Notes: generated by a model not told the origin, from the sequence alone. 64,000 bases of DNA from Comamonas sp. GB3 AK4-5 (GCF_041320665.1 NZ_CP166730.1:1-64000); one strand, 5' to 3'. Positions 37,657 to 46,188 are shown, counted from the stretch's first letter. Made by a program: numbers and translations.

Positions 37657-37672
37657 TGAAAAGAATTTTTCG
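37657..37672. repeat. Origin-region palindrome, copy 7 (imperfect)
   Basis: TGAAAA-GAAT-TTTTCG, last member to the right of the candidate origin. Confidence 0.55.
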
Positions 37673-37746
37673 CCAGCGGTGGGGCAAAAGGCGCGGCCAC
37701 CGTGGCTGTCTGCATCCAGGCGTCTGTGAATGCGCAAATACAGACG

Positions 37747-37770
37747 AAAAAAAGCAGGCACAAGGCCTGC
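37747..37770 (-). terminator. Rho-independent terminator, minus strand (after Spy-like gene)
   Basis: A stem GCAGGC / GCCTGC with a five-base loop is followed on the minus strand by seven T. It isolates the Spy-like gene from the origin block. Confidence 0.85.
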
Positions 37771-37819
37771 AAAGAGGGTTGAAGCCCCGGCCATGGCGGC
37801 CGGGGAGGGCGTAGGCGCT

Positions 37820-38398
37820 TTATGCGCCGGCCGGAGCGGGCATGGCACGCGGCCCTTGGCCACGCTCATGGCCTTGGCCGTGACCGTGGGCACCGCCATG
37901 GCCTTTGTGCATGCGCTGTCCATGCATGGGCATGGCGGCATCAAAGGCTTTTTGCTGGGGCGGATTCAGGCTGGCGTAGAAGGTCTTGGTGGCGCTTTCG
38001 CGGCGTTCGGCTGCGGCATTGCGTTCCTTGCGCAGGGTTTGCATTTGTTCAATGCGCTGGGGCGTGGTCAGCTTGCTCCAGGCTTCACGGTCCATATGTT
38101 TGCCCTGGCGTTCGGCGGGTTGGGTGCCATCCACAAACTGCTTCCAGGAAGCTTCTTGGGTATTGCTCAGCTGCAGCAGGGCTTTCAGGCGCTCCATATG
38201 CTGGGCATGCATGGCGGTGCGGTCCATGGCGTGACGTTGGCCGCGCTGAGCACCCATATGGGGGGCTGCTGGGGCTGTAGCGGTGGCAGCGGCCGTGGTC
38301 GGTGCCGTGTTGCTCTGGGCCCAAACGGGGAGGGTGAAGGCGCCCGAGATAGCGGCAGCGGCGGCCGTGGCCAGCAGAGTGCGTTGCAGGATTGCCAT
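37820..38398 (-). CDS. Spy/CpxP-family periplasmic protein (LTxxQ motif)
   Basis: This small periplasmic chaperone-like or stress-sensing protein belongs to the Spy/CpxP group. The 192-residue precursor has a signal peptide (MAILQRTLLATAAAAAISGAF, cut after VWAQ) and an Ala/Thr/Pro-rich linker. The helical core has the family motif LTTPQR near residue 110 and an LNPPQQKAF repeat near 148. The tail is very rich in His and Gly (HKGHGGAHGHGQGH near 165), suggesting metal binding. ATG 38398 is preceded by AAGGAAAGGA on the minus strand. The frame is open 48 codons further upstream, but the signal peptide fixes this start. Confidence 0.85.
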   Translation of the reverse strand: MAILQRTLLATAAAAAISGAFTLPVWAQSNTAPTTAAATATAPAAPHMGAQRGQRHAMDRTAMHAQHMERLKALLQLSNTQEASWKQFVDGTQPAERQGKHMDREAWSKLTTPQRIEQMQTLRKERNAAAERRESATKTFYASLNPPQQKAFDAAMPMHGQRMHKGHGGAHGHGQGHERGQGPRAMPAPAGA

Positions 38399-38430
38399 GG
38401 TGATGTCCTTTCCTTCTGAAGTGATGAGGC

Positions 38431-38458
38431 CCGCTGCACGTATCAAGATGTGCAGCGG
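38431..38458. promoter_or_regulatory. Inverted repeat upstream of the Spy-like gene
   Basis: CCGCTGCAC / GTGCAGCGG, perfect 9-bp arms with a 10-base centre, lies 33 bp ahead of the Spy-like start. It may be an operator or a leader hairpin. The rest of 38399-38690 shows no gene. Confidence 0.35.
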
Positions 38459-38690
38459 TTGAAGGTCAGTGTGCGTGTTGTCTGTAAGCGTCCCATGTGC
38501 AGATGGTGATGCTGTGTAAAGTAATGCGAAGCCGGCGTTCACCGTCGCGGTGGGATGGCGTAGAAAATATGCAATGTTTTGGGCTTCTCAAGCAGACTTG
38601 GTGCGCTTGAGAAGCTCTTGTTTTGATAGATGGTAAATGGGGCCTGGCCAGAGCCGGCGGCCCCATGCTTTGGGAAGGAAAGGTGGCTGC

Positions 38691-39722
38691 GTGTTCAAGA
38701 ACATGATCGTGTACCGCATTGCGGCGCAATGGCAGGGTGCACTGGAGCAGCTCGAAGAGGCGCTGCAAAAGACCCCGTTCACCCCTTGCGGGGCGACACA
38801 GGAAAAGTCTTCAGGCTGGGTGCCGCCACGGGGCGAGGAACATGGCCTGTTGGCCGAAAGCGTGGGCGGACAGTGGGTGCTGCGCTTTATGAGCGAGAGC
38901 AAGATGCTGCCGGCCAGCGTGCTCAACCGCAAGGTGGCCGAAAAAGCCGATGCGATTGAAAAAGAGTTTGGTCGCAAGCCGGGCAAGAAGGAAAAGCAGG
39001 AGCTCAAGGACGAGGCCAAGCTGGACTTGCTGCCCATGGCCTTCACCAAGCAAGGCGGCATGTGGGTGTGGATGGATCCGCAGGCCCATCTGCTGGTGCT
39101 GGACACGGGCTCTCAGGGCCGGGCCGACGAGGTGGTGACCTTGCTGGTGGAAGGCCTGCAGGGCTTTGGCGTGGCGCTGCTGGACACCCAGACCAGCCCC
39201 CAGGCCGCCATGGCGCATTGGCTGCTGACGCAGGAGCCACCGGTGGGCTTTTCCATCGACCGCGAATGCGAGCTCAAGGCCGCCGACGAATCCAAGGCTG
39301 TGGTGCGCTATGCCCGCCATCCGCTGGATATCGACGAGGTCAAGCAGCATGTGGAGCAGGGCAAGCAGCCCACCAAGCTGGCCATGACCTGGGACGACCG
39401 CGTGAGCCTGCTGCTGACGGATACGCTGCAGGTCAAGAAGATCGCCTTTCTGGACAGCGTGCTGGACGAGGCCGGCGACGAAGGCGGCTTTGACACCGAT
39501 GTGGCCATTGCCACGGGCGAGCTGGGCCGGTTGATTCCCGACCTGATCGAGGCCCTGGGCGGAGAAGGCCGCACCGAACTGGGCCAGGATCTGCCGGCAT
39601 CGCTGCCGCCGGCCGAAACGCTGGCCGTGCGTGTGGCGGGCGCAACTGGCAAGGGCCAGGGCACGGTCACCGGGCCGGCCGATGCACCCGTGGATAGCGC
39701 GCCCGGCGAAACGCCGTTTTAA
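38691..39722 (+). CDS. rdgC: Recombination-associated protein RdgC
   Basis: RdgC is a ring-shaped, non-specific double-stranded DNA-binding protein associated with the nucleoid that modulates RecA access. The 343-residue protein starts VFKNMIVYRIA from GTG 38691, matching the E. coli N-terminus (LWFKNLMVYRL) and preceded by GGAAGGAAAGG. The C-terminal region is conserved (PTKLAMTWDDRVSLLLTD near 230, then FDTDVAIATGELGRLI near 272). It is longer than the 303-residue E. coli protein because of an acidic Gly/Pro-rich tail (last 45 residues). It lies alone, just beyond the candidate origin. Confidence 0.93.
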   Translation: MFKNMIVYRIAAQWQGALEQLEEALQKTPFTPCGATQEKSSGWVPPRGEEHGLLAESVGGQWVLRFMSESKMLPASVLNRKVAEKADAIEKEFGRKPGKKEKQELKDEAKLDLLPMAFTKQGGMWVWMDPQAHLLVLDTGSQGRADEVVTLLVEGLQGFGVALLDTQTSPQAAMAHWLLTQEPPVGFSIDRECELKAADESKAVVRYARHPLDIDEVKQHVEQGKQPTKLAMTWDDRVSLLLTDTLQVKKIAFLDSVLDEAGDEGGFDTDVAIATGELGRLIPDLIEALGGEGRTELGQDLPASLPPAETLAVRVAGATGKGQGTVTGPADAPVDSAPGETPF

Positions 39723-39761
39723 GCGCGTATTTACCTAAGGCGCCGCCAAGCCTGCAGGGCC

Positions 39762-40928
39762 TTACCGCCCCAGCAGGCTGCGGGCCACAAGCTCCTTCAT
39801 GATCTCCGAGGTACCGCCGTAGATGCGCAGCACGCGTGCATCGGTCCAGAAGCGTGAGATGGGGTATTCGGCCATGTAGCCGTAGCCGCCAAACAGCTGC
39901 AGGCAGGCGTCGGCCACGCGGCTGAAGAGTTCGGTGGTGTGCAGCTTGAGGGCGGACACGGCCTCGGGCGTGAGTTGGCCCTGGGTATAGGCGTGGACAC
40001 AGGCGTTGAGAAAGGCCTCGGCCGCGGCAATGTCGGTGGCGCACTGGGCCAGGGTAAAGCGCGTGTTCTGGAACTGGGCAATGGCCTGGCCGAAAGCCTG
40101 GCGCTGCTGCACATATTCCAGCGTGGCATCCAGCGCGCCACGTGCGCCGTACAAGGCCTGCACGCCGATGATGAGGCGCTCGCGTGGCAGCTCGCGCATC
40201 ATCTGCACAAAGCCCTGGCCTTCCACACCGCCCAGCAGGGCATCGGCGGGCACGCGCATATCCTCGAAAAACAGCTCCGAGGTATCGCCTGCGTGGTGGC
40301 CTATCTTGTCCAGATTGCGCCCGCGCGAAAAGCCGGGCGTGCGGGTGTCGACGAGGAACAGGCTCACGCCCTTGGCGCCGGCCGAGGCATCGGTCTTGGC
40401 GGCCAGCACCAGCAGGTCGGCATGCTGGCCGTTGCTGATGAAGATCTTGCTGCCGTTGATGACATAGTCGTCCCCATCCTTGCGCGCCGTCGTGCGCAAG
40501 GCCTTCAGGTCGCTGCCTGCACCGGGCTCGGTCATGCCGATGGCGGCCACGGCCTCACCGCTGGCCATGCGTGGCAGCCAGTAGGCCTGCTGGGCCTCGG
40601 TGCCGCAGTGCAAGAGATAGGGCGGAACAATGTCGTTGTGCACCTGCAGACCGCCCACAAAGCCCGCATAGCCACGGCGCGAGAGCACCTCGACCACGGC
40701 GAACGAAAACTGCACGGGGGCGCCCGGGCCGCCATGGGCATCGGGCACATCGGCGCACAGATAGCCTTGCTCGCCCATCTTCAAGAACAGCTCGCGCGGC
40801 ACCTGCCCCGCCTTCTCCCAGGCCGCGTAGTGGGGCTCGATCTGGTCATCGCAAAAACGCTCCAGCGACTGCCTGAAAAGATCCAGCTCGGCGCGCTCCT
40901 CTGCGCTCAAAAAGTGATTGGTCAACAT
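39762..40928 (-). CDS. Acyl-CoA dehydrogenase
   Basis: This flavoenzyme introduces the alpha-beta double bond into an acyl-CoA. The 388-residue protein has the family signatures AIGMTEPGAGSDLKALRT near residue 130 and LFGGYGYMAEYPISRFWTDAR near 345 (both in part). The segment equivalent to the catalytic-Glu loop of medium-chain enzymes reads IYGGTSEIM, with Gly at the Glu position. This is as in long-chain and isovaleryl types, where the base lies on another helix. It is the last gene of the minus-strand catabolic cluster, 214 bp after the thiolase, with repeats between. Confidence 0.92.
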   Translation of the reverse strand: MLTNHFLSAEERAELDLFRQSLERFCDDQIEPHYAAWEKAGQVPRELFLKMGEQGYLCADVPDAHGGPGAPVQFSFAVVEVLSRRGYAGFVGGLQVHNDIVPPYLLHCGTEAQQAYWLPRMASGEAVAAIGMTEPGAGSDLKALRTTARKDGDDYVINGSKIFISNGQHADLLVLAAKTDASAGAKGVSLFLVDTRTPGFSRGRNLDKIGHHAGDTSELFFEDMRVPADALLGGVEGQGFVQMMRELPRERLIIGVQALYGARGALDATLEYVQQRQAFGQAIAQFQNTRFTLAQCATDIAAAEAFLNACVHAYTQGQLTPEAVSALKLHTTELFSRVADACLQLFGGYGYMAEYPISRFWTDARVLRIYGGTSEIMKELVARSLLGR

Positions 40929-40973
40929 GCCCTGTCTCCATGGGTTTTGGTATTAACTCTGTGCTTTGTGGGC

Positions 40974-41014
40974 AGCCCCTCACCCCAGCCCTCTCCCCGA
41001 AGGGGCGAGGGAGT
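40974..41014. repeat. GC-rich palindromic repeat, family B copy 2
   Basis: CCTCACCCCAGCCCTCTCCCC-GAA-GGGGCGAGGGAG, the reverse complement of the unit at 20993-21034. A weaker relative lies at 43409-43443. It sits between thiolase and acyl-CoA dehydrogenase genes. Confidence 0.75.
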
Positions 41015-41050
41015 AAGGCACAGGGCGCCGCACACAAAACTGGCAGAGCC

Positions 41051-41136
41051 CAAGTCAGGGACAGCGAGCAAGGGCCGCCCCGCAGCGAGGCTGTCGTCCC
41101 CCTTTGGGGGAAGGCGCCGAAGGCGACTCAGGGGGG
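41051..41136 (-). repeat. GC-rich directional repeat, family A copy 3
   Basis: Read on the minus strand it begins CCCCCCTGAGTCGCC and ends TCGCTGTCCCTGACTT, lying seven bases after the thiolase stop codon. It is shorter inside than copies 4 and 5. Confidence 0.85.
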
Positions 41137-41142
41137 AGCGGG

Positions 41143-42330
41143 TTACACCCGCTCAAACACTGCCGCAATACCCTGGCCACCGCCGATGCACATGGTCACC
41201 AGCGCATAGCGGCCGCCGGTGCGGTGCAGCTCGTAAATGGCCTTGGTGGTGATGATGGCGCCGGTGGCACCCACGGGGTGGCCCAGGGAGATGCCGGAGC
41301 CATTGGGGTTGACCTTGGCCGGGTCCATGCCCAGTTCCTGGATCACGGCGCAGGCCTGGGCGGCAAAGGCTTCGTTGGCCTCGATCACATCCATGTCCTG
41401 GATCTTCAGGCCGGTGCGCGCCAGCACTTTTTGCGTGGCCGGCACGGGGCCTATGCCCATATAGGCCGGGTCCACGCCCGCATGGGCATAGCCCACCAGG
41501 CGGGCCAGGGGCTTGAGGCCCAGGGCGGCCACGCGCTCGCCCGAGGCCAGCACCACGGCGCCTGCGCCGTCGTTGATGCCCGAGGCATTGCCTGCGGTGA
41601 CGGTGCCGCCGTCCTTTTTGAAGGCTGGCTTCATGCCGGCCAAGGCGTCGACCGTGGTGCCGCCGCGCACATGTTCATCGGTGTCGAACAGCACGGTGCC
41701 TTTGCGGGTGGCGATTTCCACCGGCACGATTTGCTCCTTGAAGCGGCCGGACGCTATGGCGGCGGCTGCACGCTGCTGGCTGAGCACGGCCAGCTCGTCC
41801 TGCATCTGGCGGCTGATCTTGTAGCGCTCGGCCACGTTTTCGGCGGTGATGCCCATGTGCAGCTTGTGCCAGGGGTCGTGCAAGATGCCCAGCATGTAGT
41901 CGATGCTCTTGGCGTCCCCCATGCGCTGGCCCCAGCGTGCGGCCTGGTCGAAGTAGGGGCCACGGCTCATGGATTCCGAGCCACCACCCACGGCGATCTC
42001 GCAGTCGCCCAGGGCAATGGCCTGGGCCGCCGAGACAATGGCCTGCAGGCCGGAGCCGCACAGGCGGTTCACGTTGAAGGCGGGCGTCTCGATGGGGCAG
42101 CCGGCATCGATGGCCGCCACGCGCGAGAGGTAGGCGTCCTTGGTGTCGGTGGGAATCACATTGCCCATGACCACATGGCCCACGGCATCCGGTGCAATGC
42201 CGGCACGGGTGATGGCGGCCTTCACCGCCGTGGTGGCCAGCTGGGTGTTGGGTACGTCCTTGAGGCTACCGCCAAAGGTGCCGATGGCAGTGCGTGCAGC
42301 GCTGATGACAAAGATGTCGCGGGTGGTCAT
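41143..42330 (-). CDS. Acetyl-CoA C-acyltransferase (thiolase)
   Basis: This is the last step of beta-oxidation, cleaving a 3-ketoacyl-CoA with CoA to give acetyl-CoA. The 395-residue protein shows the nucleophile Cys in NRLCGSGLQAI near residue 90. The catalytic His is in GHPVGATGA near 350, and the second Cys is in MCIGGGQGIA near 380. The N-terminus MTTRDIFVISAARTAIGTFGG is typical. It lies 97 bp downstream of the enoyl-CoA hydratase on the same strand. Confidence 0.94.
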   Translation of the reverse strand: MTTRDIFVISAARTAIGTFGGSLKDVPNTQLATTAVKAAITRAGIAPDAVGHVVMGNVIPTDTKDAYLSRVAAIDAGCPIETPAFNVNRLCGSGLQAIVSAAQAIALGDCEIAVGGGSESMSRGPYFDQAARWGQRMGDAKSIDYMLGILHDPWHKLHMGITAENVAERYKISRQMQDELAVLSQQRAAAAIASGRFKEQIVPVEIATRKGTVLFDTDEHVRGGTTVDALAGMKPAFKKDGGTVTAGNASGINDGAGAVVLASGERVAALGLKPLARLVGYAHAGVDPAYMGIGPVPATQKVLARTGLKIQDMDVIEANEAFAAQACAVIQELGMDPAKVNPNGSGISLGHPVGATGAIITTKAIYELHRTGGRYALVTMCIGGGQGIAAVFERV

Positions 42331-42427
42331 GAACAGGTCTCCTTGGTCTTGAAATACACCATTGTGCAGATGTTGCTTGGGCGCGCAGCCGCCTGCGTGT
42401 CAGGCAGGCGGCCCGGCGGGCCTCGGG

Positions 42428-43216
42428 TCAGCGGCCCTGAAAGCTGGGCTTTTGCTTGGCCTGGAAGGCGGCAATGCCATGGCGCAGATCTGGGCCGTGG
42501 GCGCAGGCCATAAAGGCCTGGGTTTCGGCCGCGAGCTGGGTGGGCAGGTCGTTGTACATGCCGGAGCGCATCAGGCGGCGCATCTGGCCCAGGGCCTGGG
42601 TGGGGCCGGCCGCCAGGCGCTGGGCCAGGCCTTGCACGGCGGTATCGAGTTCGGCAGGGGGCAGGGTGCGGTTGATGAGGCCCAGGCGCTCGGCCGTGGG
42701 GCAGTCCAGGGTCTCGCCCAGCATGGCGATCTCCAGCGCGCGGGTGAGGCCTACGCGGCGTGGCAGCGCCCAGGAGGCGCCCACGTCGCAGCTGGTGCCG
42801 ATGTTGATATAGGCCAGGTTAAAGCGCGTGCCTTCGGCGGCATAGATGAAGTCGGCCTGCAGCATCAGCGACAAACCAGCGCCTGCGGCCACCCCATGCA
42901 CCTGGGCAATGACGGGGGCGTTGATCTGCGCCAGCAGCTCCACGGCCTGGTTCAGGGGGCCCAGCAGATCGGCCGCGCCTTGCGCTGGGTTGTCGGCCAG
43001 CGTGGCCAGATCGCCACCAGCCATAAAGCCCCGGCCCGCACCGCGCAGCACCAGGCAGCGCAGGGTGGCGTCGGCAGCGAGCTGCTGCATGGTTTGCAAA
43101 AAGGCCTGGGCCATGGGGACGTTGATGGCGTTCAAGGCCTCGGGGCGGTGGAAGGTGAGGGTGGCGATGGCGCCATCACGTTCCAGCAGCAGGGGGAGTT
43201 GTTCGGGCTTGGACAA
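42428..43216 (-). CDS. Enoyl-CoA hydratase/isomerase family protein
   Basis: This crotonase-fold enzyme hydrates an enoyl-CoA or a related CoA ester. The 262-residue protein has the oxyanion-hole segments RCLVLRGAGRGFMAGGDLATL near 58-78 and QVHGVAAGAGLSLMLQADF near 105-123. The first catalytic Glu of mitochondrial crotonase (position 144) is replaced in the segment AEGTRFNLAYINIGTSCDVGAS by a non-acidic residue, so isomerase or thioesterase-like chemistry is possible. It belongs to the catabolic cluster with ligase, thiolase and dehydrogenase. Confidence 0.85.
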   Translation of the reverse strand: MSKPEQLPLLLERDGAIATLTFHRPEALNAINVPMAQAFLQTMQQLAADATLRCLVLRGAGRGFMAGGDLATLADNPAQGAADLLGPLNQAVELLAQINAPVIAQVHGVAAGAGLSLMLQADFIYAAEGTRFNLAYINIGTSCDVGASWALPRRVGLTRALEIAMLGETLDCPTAERLGLINRTLPPAELDTAVQGLAQRLAAGPTQALGQMRRLMRSGMYNDLPTQLAAETQAFMACAHGPDLRHGIAAFQAKQKPSFQGR

Positions 43217-43234
43217 GCGTGCTCCTTTTGAGAG

Positions 43235-43313
43235 AGCTTTCAGCGCTTTCTGCCACTGGTTTTCAGGTATTTTTGTGCCTGAAATCCTTTGTCATAAAGC
43301 GCTACTAGCTCAT
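43235..43313. repeat. Long imperfect hairpin element, second copy
   Basis: The ends are GAGCT and AGCTC. The inner arms CAGCGCTTT and AAAGCGCT, then GTTTTCAGG and CCTGAAA, fold around TATTTTTGTG. It resembles the element at 21692-21787 in size and ends. It lies between the enoyl-CoA hydratase and ligase genes. Confidence 0.6.
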
Positions 43314-43408
43314 TTTTTAATGGTCAGCTCTCTCCCCTTTCCGGGAGACTTGGGAGGGAGACCTGCGGTCTAGGGACTTCAATAGGGTTGGTGTCGTACA
43401 TGCTGCGG

Positions 43409-43443
43409 CCCCCATCCCAACCTTCCCCCGGCGGGGGAAGGAG
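43409..43443. repeat. GC-rich palindromic repeat, family B-like copy 3
   Basis: CCCCATCCCAACCTTCCCCC-GGC-GGGGGAAGG. Its order resembles the family B unit at 40974-41014 but with several changes. Confidence 0.5.
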
Positions 43444-43455
43444 CCATACCGGCGC

Positions 43456-45279
43456 CTATTGGTACAACGCGTCAATTTCGACGGCATAGGTCTTGTAGAT
43501 GCTGGAGCGCTTGACCTTCATGGTGGCGGTGACTTCACCGTCATCGTGGTCCAGCTCCTTGGTCAGCAAATGGAATTTGCGTATGCGCGAGACCTGGGCC
43601 AGGCGCTCGTTGCCCTGGGCGATCTCGCTGTTGATGAGCTCGCGCACTGCGGGCGTTTCCACCAGGGAGCGGAAATGGGTGAAGGGAAGGCGCCGTGCTT
43701 CGGCCCATTTGCCCACGGTCTCCAGATCGATCTGCACCAGAGCGCTCACGAACTTTCGGCCCTCTGCCACGATGATGCATTCCTTGATGTAGGGGCTGCC
43801 CTTCATGGTGTTCTCGATCTCGGAGGGCGTGAGGTTTTTGCCGCCGGCCGTGATCATGATGTCCTTGAGCCGGTCCACGATCTTGAGCTGGCCTTGCTCC
43901 TCGCGCACCACGTCGCCGGTATGCAGCCAGCCGTTCTGTATGGACTGGGCCGTGGCTTCGGGGTTTTTGTAATAGCCGGCAAACACCATATCGCCCTTGA
44001 TCTGGAACTCACCGTTGTCCGCCACACGCCAGTCCAGGCCGCGGATGGGGGGGCCCACCGTGCCCACCACCACCTTGTGCAGCTCATGGCCGGTGACCAT
44101 GCCCGAGGATTCGGTGAGGCCGTAGACCTCAATCAACGGCACGCCAATCGAGCGAAAGTAGCGCACCACATCGGGTGGAATCGGGGCTGCACCGGTGAGC
44201 GCCACGTGCACATCGCGCAGGCCGATGAAGTTTTGCAAGGCGCGAAAGACCAGCCAGTAGCTGGCGGCCTGGGCCAGGCGCTCTGACAGGCTCCAGCTGC
44301 TGCGCGGTTTTTCGGCCAGTGGCGCGCAGGCGGCGAGCGCACGGTGGTACAGGGCCTGGCGCAGGCTGCCGGTTTCCTGCATCTTGATGTTGATGGAGGC
44401 GTGCAGTTTTTCCCAGATGCGGGGCACGCCCAAAAACATATTCGGCGCGACTTCGCGCAGGTCTTCCTGCACCGTGCGTATGGACTCGCCGAAATGGATT
44501 TGCGCGCCCAGGTAGATGGGGCAGAAGGTGGTCAGCATCTGCTCGGCCACATGGCACAGCGGCAGATAGGACAGATGGCGCGAATCGCGCGACAGGCCCA
44601 GGCGCTGGGCAATGCCGGGCACCACGCCGCGTATATTGCGCCAGGAAATCATGGCGCCCTTGGGCGCGCCTGTGGAGCCCGAGGTGTAGATCATCAGGCC
44701 GATGTCATCCAGCGTCTGGCGTGCCAGGGCCTCGTCAATGGGGGCCTGGCTGGCGGCCTGGGCGCCCAGCTTTTCCACCTCGTCAAAACTGGCGATCAGG
44801 GCGCGCTGCGCGGGGGCAAAGCTGCGCAGGCCCTTGGTCTCCATGACGATGATTTTCTTGAGGCGTGGCAACTGCTCCAGCGCCTCCAGCACCTTGTCGG
44901 TCTGCTCCTGGTCTTCGCAGACCATGATTTCGATGTCGGCATGGCCCACCACATAGGCCACCTCGGGTGTGGGGCTGGTGGGGTAGACGCCCACGGTGAC
45001 CGCGCCCACCAGGCCAGCGCCCATCTGGGCAATCACCCATTCGATGCGGTTTTCGGCAATCACCCCCATATGGCCGCCGCGAGGCAGGCCCAGCGCCACC
45101 AGGCCCAGGCCGAAGTGGCTGGCACGCAGGTCAAATCCCGCCCAGTTCGTGGGCTTCCAGATGCCAAAGTCCTTTTGCCGTATGGCAACCCTGTCGGCAT
45201 CGGTTTGCGCACGCTGGCGCAGCATCTGGGGCAGGGTGAGTTCAGGGATGTTCATATCGTCTGTGATCCGTTGTGTCAT
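43456..45279 (-). CDS. AMP-dependent acyl-CoA synthetase/ligase
   Basis: This enzyme activates a carboxylic acid to its CoA thioester with ATP. The 607-residue protein has the AMP-binding motif IYTSGSTGAPKGAMISW near 200, YGLTESSGMVTG near 370, and DRLKDIMITAGGKNLTP near 455. It carries the VFAGYYKNPEAT segment and lacks a signal peptide. It resembles the long-chain/FadD15 group used by many ABC-linked clusters. It begins 25 bp after livF. An internal ATG nine codons in is an alternative start. Confidence 0.9.
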   Translation of the reverse strand: MTQRITDDMNIPELTLPQMLRQRAQTDADRVAIRQKDFGIWKPTNWAGFDLRASHFGLGLVALGLPRGGHMGVIAENRIEWVIAQMGAGLVGAVTVGVYPTSPTPEVAYVVGHADIEIMVCEDQEQTDKVLEALEQLPRLKKIIVMETKGLRSFAPAQRALIASFDEVEKLGAQAASQAPIDEALARQTLDDIGLMIYTSGSTGAPKGAMISWRNIRGVVPGIAQRLGLSRDSRHLSYLPLCHVAEQMLTTFCPIYLGAQIHFGESIRTVQEDLREVAPNMFLGVPRIWEKLHASINIKMQETGSLRQALYHRALAACAPLAEKPRSSWSLSERLAQAASYWLVFRALQNFIGLRDVHVALTGAAPIPPDVVRYFRSIGVPLIEVYGLTESSGMVTGHELHKVVVGTVGPPIRGLDWRVADNGEFQIKGDMVFAGYYKNPEATAQSIQNGWLHTGDVVREEQGQLKIVDRLKDIMITAGGKNLTPSEIENTMKGSPYIKECIIVAEGRKFVSALVQIDLETVGKWAEARRLPFTHFRSLVETPAVRELINSEIAQGNERLAQVSRIRKFHLLTKELDHDDGEVTATMKVKRSSIYKTYAVEIDALYQ

Positions 45280-45304
45280 GCACTAGCTCAGGGCGCGCAG
45301 CGCC

Positions 45305-46129
45305 TTATGACAACCATCTTTTGCGACGTTTGTAGTGCTTGATGTCCTTGAAGCTCTTGGCTTCGCCGCTGCCACCCATGCCCAGGTAGAACTCGCGCAC
45401 ATCGGCGTCTTGCGAGAGGCGCTCGGCCGAACCGTCGATGACGATCTTGCCGTTCTCCATGATGTAGCCGCTGTGCGCCACGGCCAGGGCCACGGTGGCG
45501 TTTTGCTCCACCAGCAGCATGGAGGTGCCGCGCTCGGCATTGATGCGCGCGATGATGGCGAAGATGTCTTCGGTGAGCTTGGGGGAAAGGCCCAGTGAGG
45601 GCTCGTCCAGCAAGATGAGTTCGGGTTGGGCAATCAACGCCCGGCCTATGGCCAGCATCTGCTGCTCACCGCCCGAGAGATAGCCCGCCAGCCCCTTGCG
45701 ACGCTCGAACAGGCGCGGAAAGTAGCTGTAGACCAGGTCGAAATCGGGCTTGGCCTGGCCGTTGCTTCGTCCCGTGAGTGCGTAGGTGGAGGCGATCAGG
45801 TTCTCCTCCACCGTGAGGTCTTCAAACACGCGTCGGCCCTCCATGACATGGGACAGGCCCCGACGCACCAGTTGCTGAGGCGCGTACTGCGCGGTGGACT
45901 GGCCGTTGTACAGCACGCGGCCACTGGCCAGCAGCCCGTCCTCCAGCGCGAGCAGGCCGGAGACGGCCTTGAGCGTGGTGCTCTTACCCGCGCCATTGCT
46001 GCCCAGCAAGGCCACGATCTGCCCGCGTGGCACGCTGAGGGACAGGCCGCGCAGGGCCTGCACCACCTTGTTGTAGATGACCTCGATATTGTTGATTTCG
46101 AGGACGTTCGCTGTGCCTGTGTCTGTCAT
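45305..46129 (-). CDS. livF: Branched-chain-type ABC transporter ATP-binding protein LivF
   Basis: This is one of two ATPases of a HAAT-family importer. The 274-residue protein has Walker A LLGSNGAGKSTTLKA near 38. The signature LSGGEQQMLAIGRAL near 148 and Walker B LILLDEPSLGLSP near 168 follow. Its length exceeds the usual 235 because of a Lys/Arg-rich C-terminal tail. It is separated from the binding-protein gene by about 170 bp holding a GC-rich repeat. It precedes the acyl-CoA ligase, which would trap the imported acid as its CoA ester. Confidence 0.92.
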   Translation of the reverse strand: MTDTGTANVLEINNIEVIYNKVVQALRGLSLSVPRGQIVALLGSNGAGKSTTLKAVSGLLALEDGLLASGRVLYNGQSTAQYAPQQLVRRGLSHVMEGRRVFEDLTVEENLIASTYALTGRSNGQAKPDFDLVYSYFPRLFERRKGLAGYLSGGEQQMLAIGRALIAQPELILLDEPSLGLSPKLTEDIFAIIARINAERGTSMLLVEQNATVALAVAHSGYIMENGKIVIDGSAERLSQDADVREFYLGMGGSGEAKSFKDIKHYKRRKRWLS

Positions 46130-46188
46130 GGTTGTGCTTCAGTTTTCACGGTGCATGCTGGGACTGCGATGCGGGCATGGCGCGGCCC

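Noticed and set aside
36015..37819. Small open frames in the candidate origin block as genes
   Set aside because: Several reach 90-220 codons but lack ribosome sites and conserved motifs, overlap one another on both strands, and run through AT-rich DnaA-box DNA.
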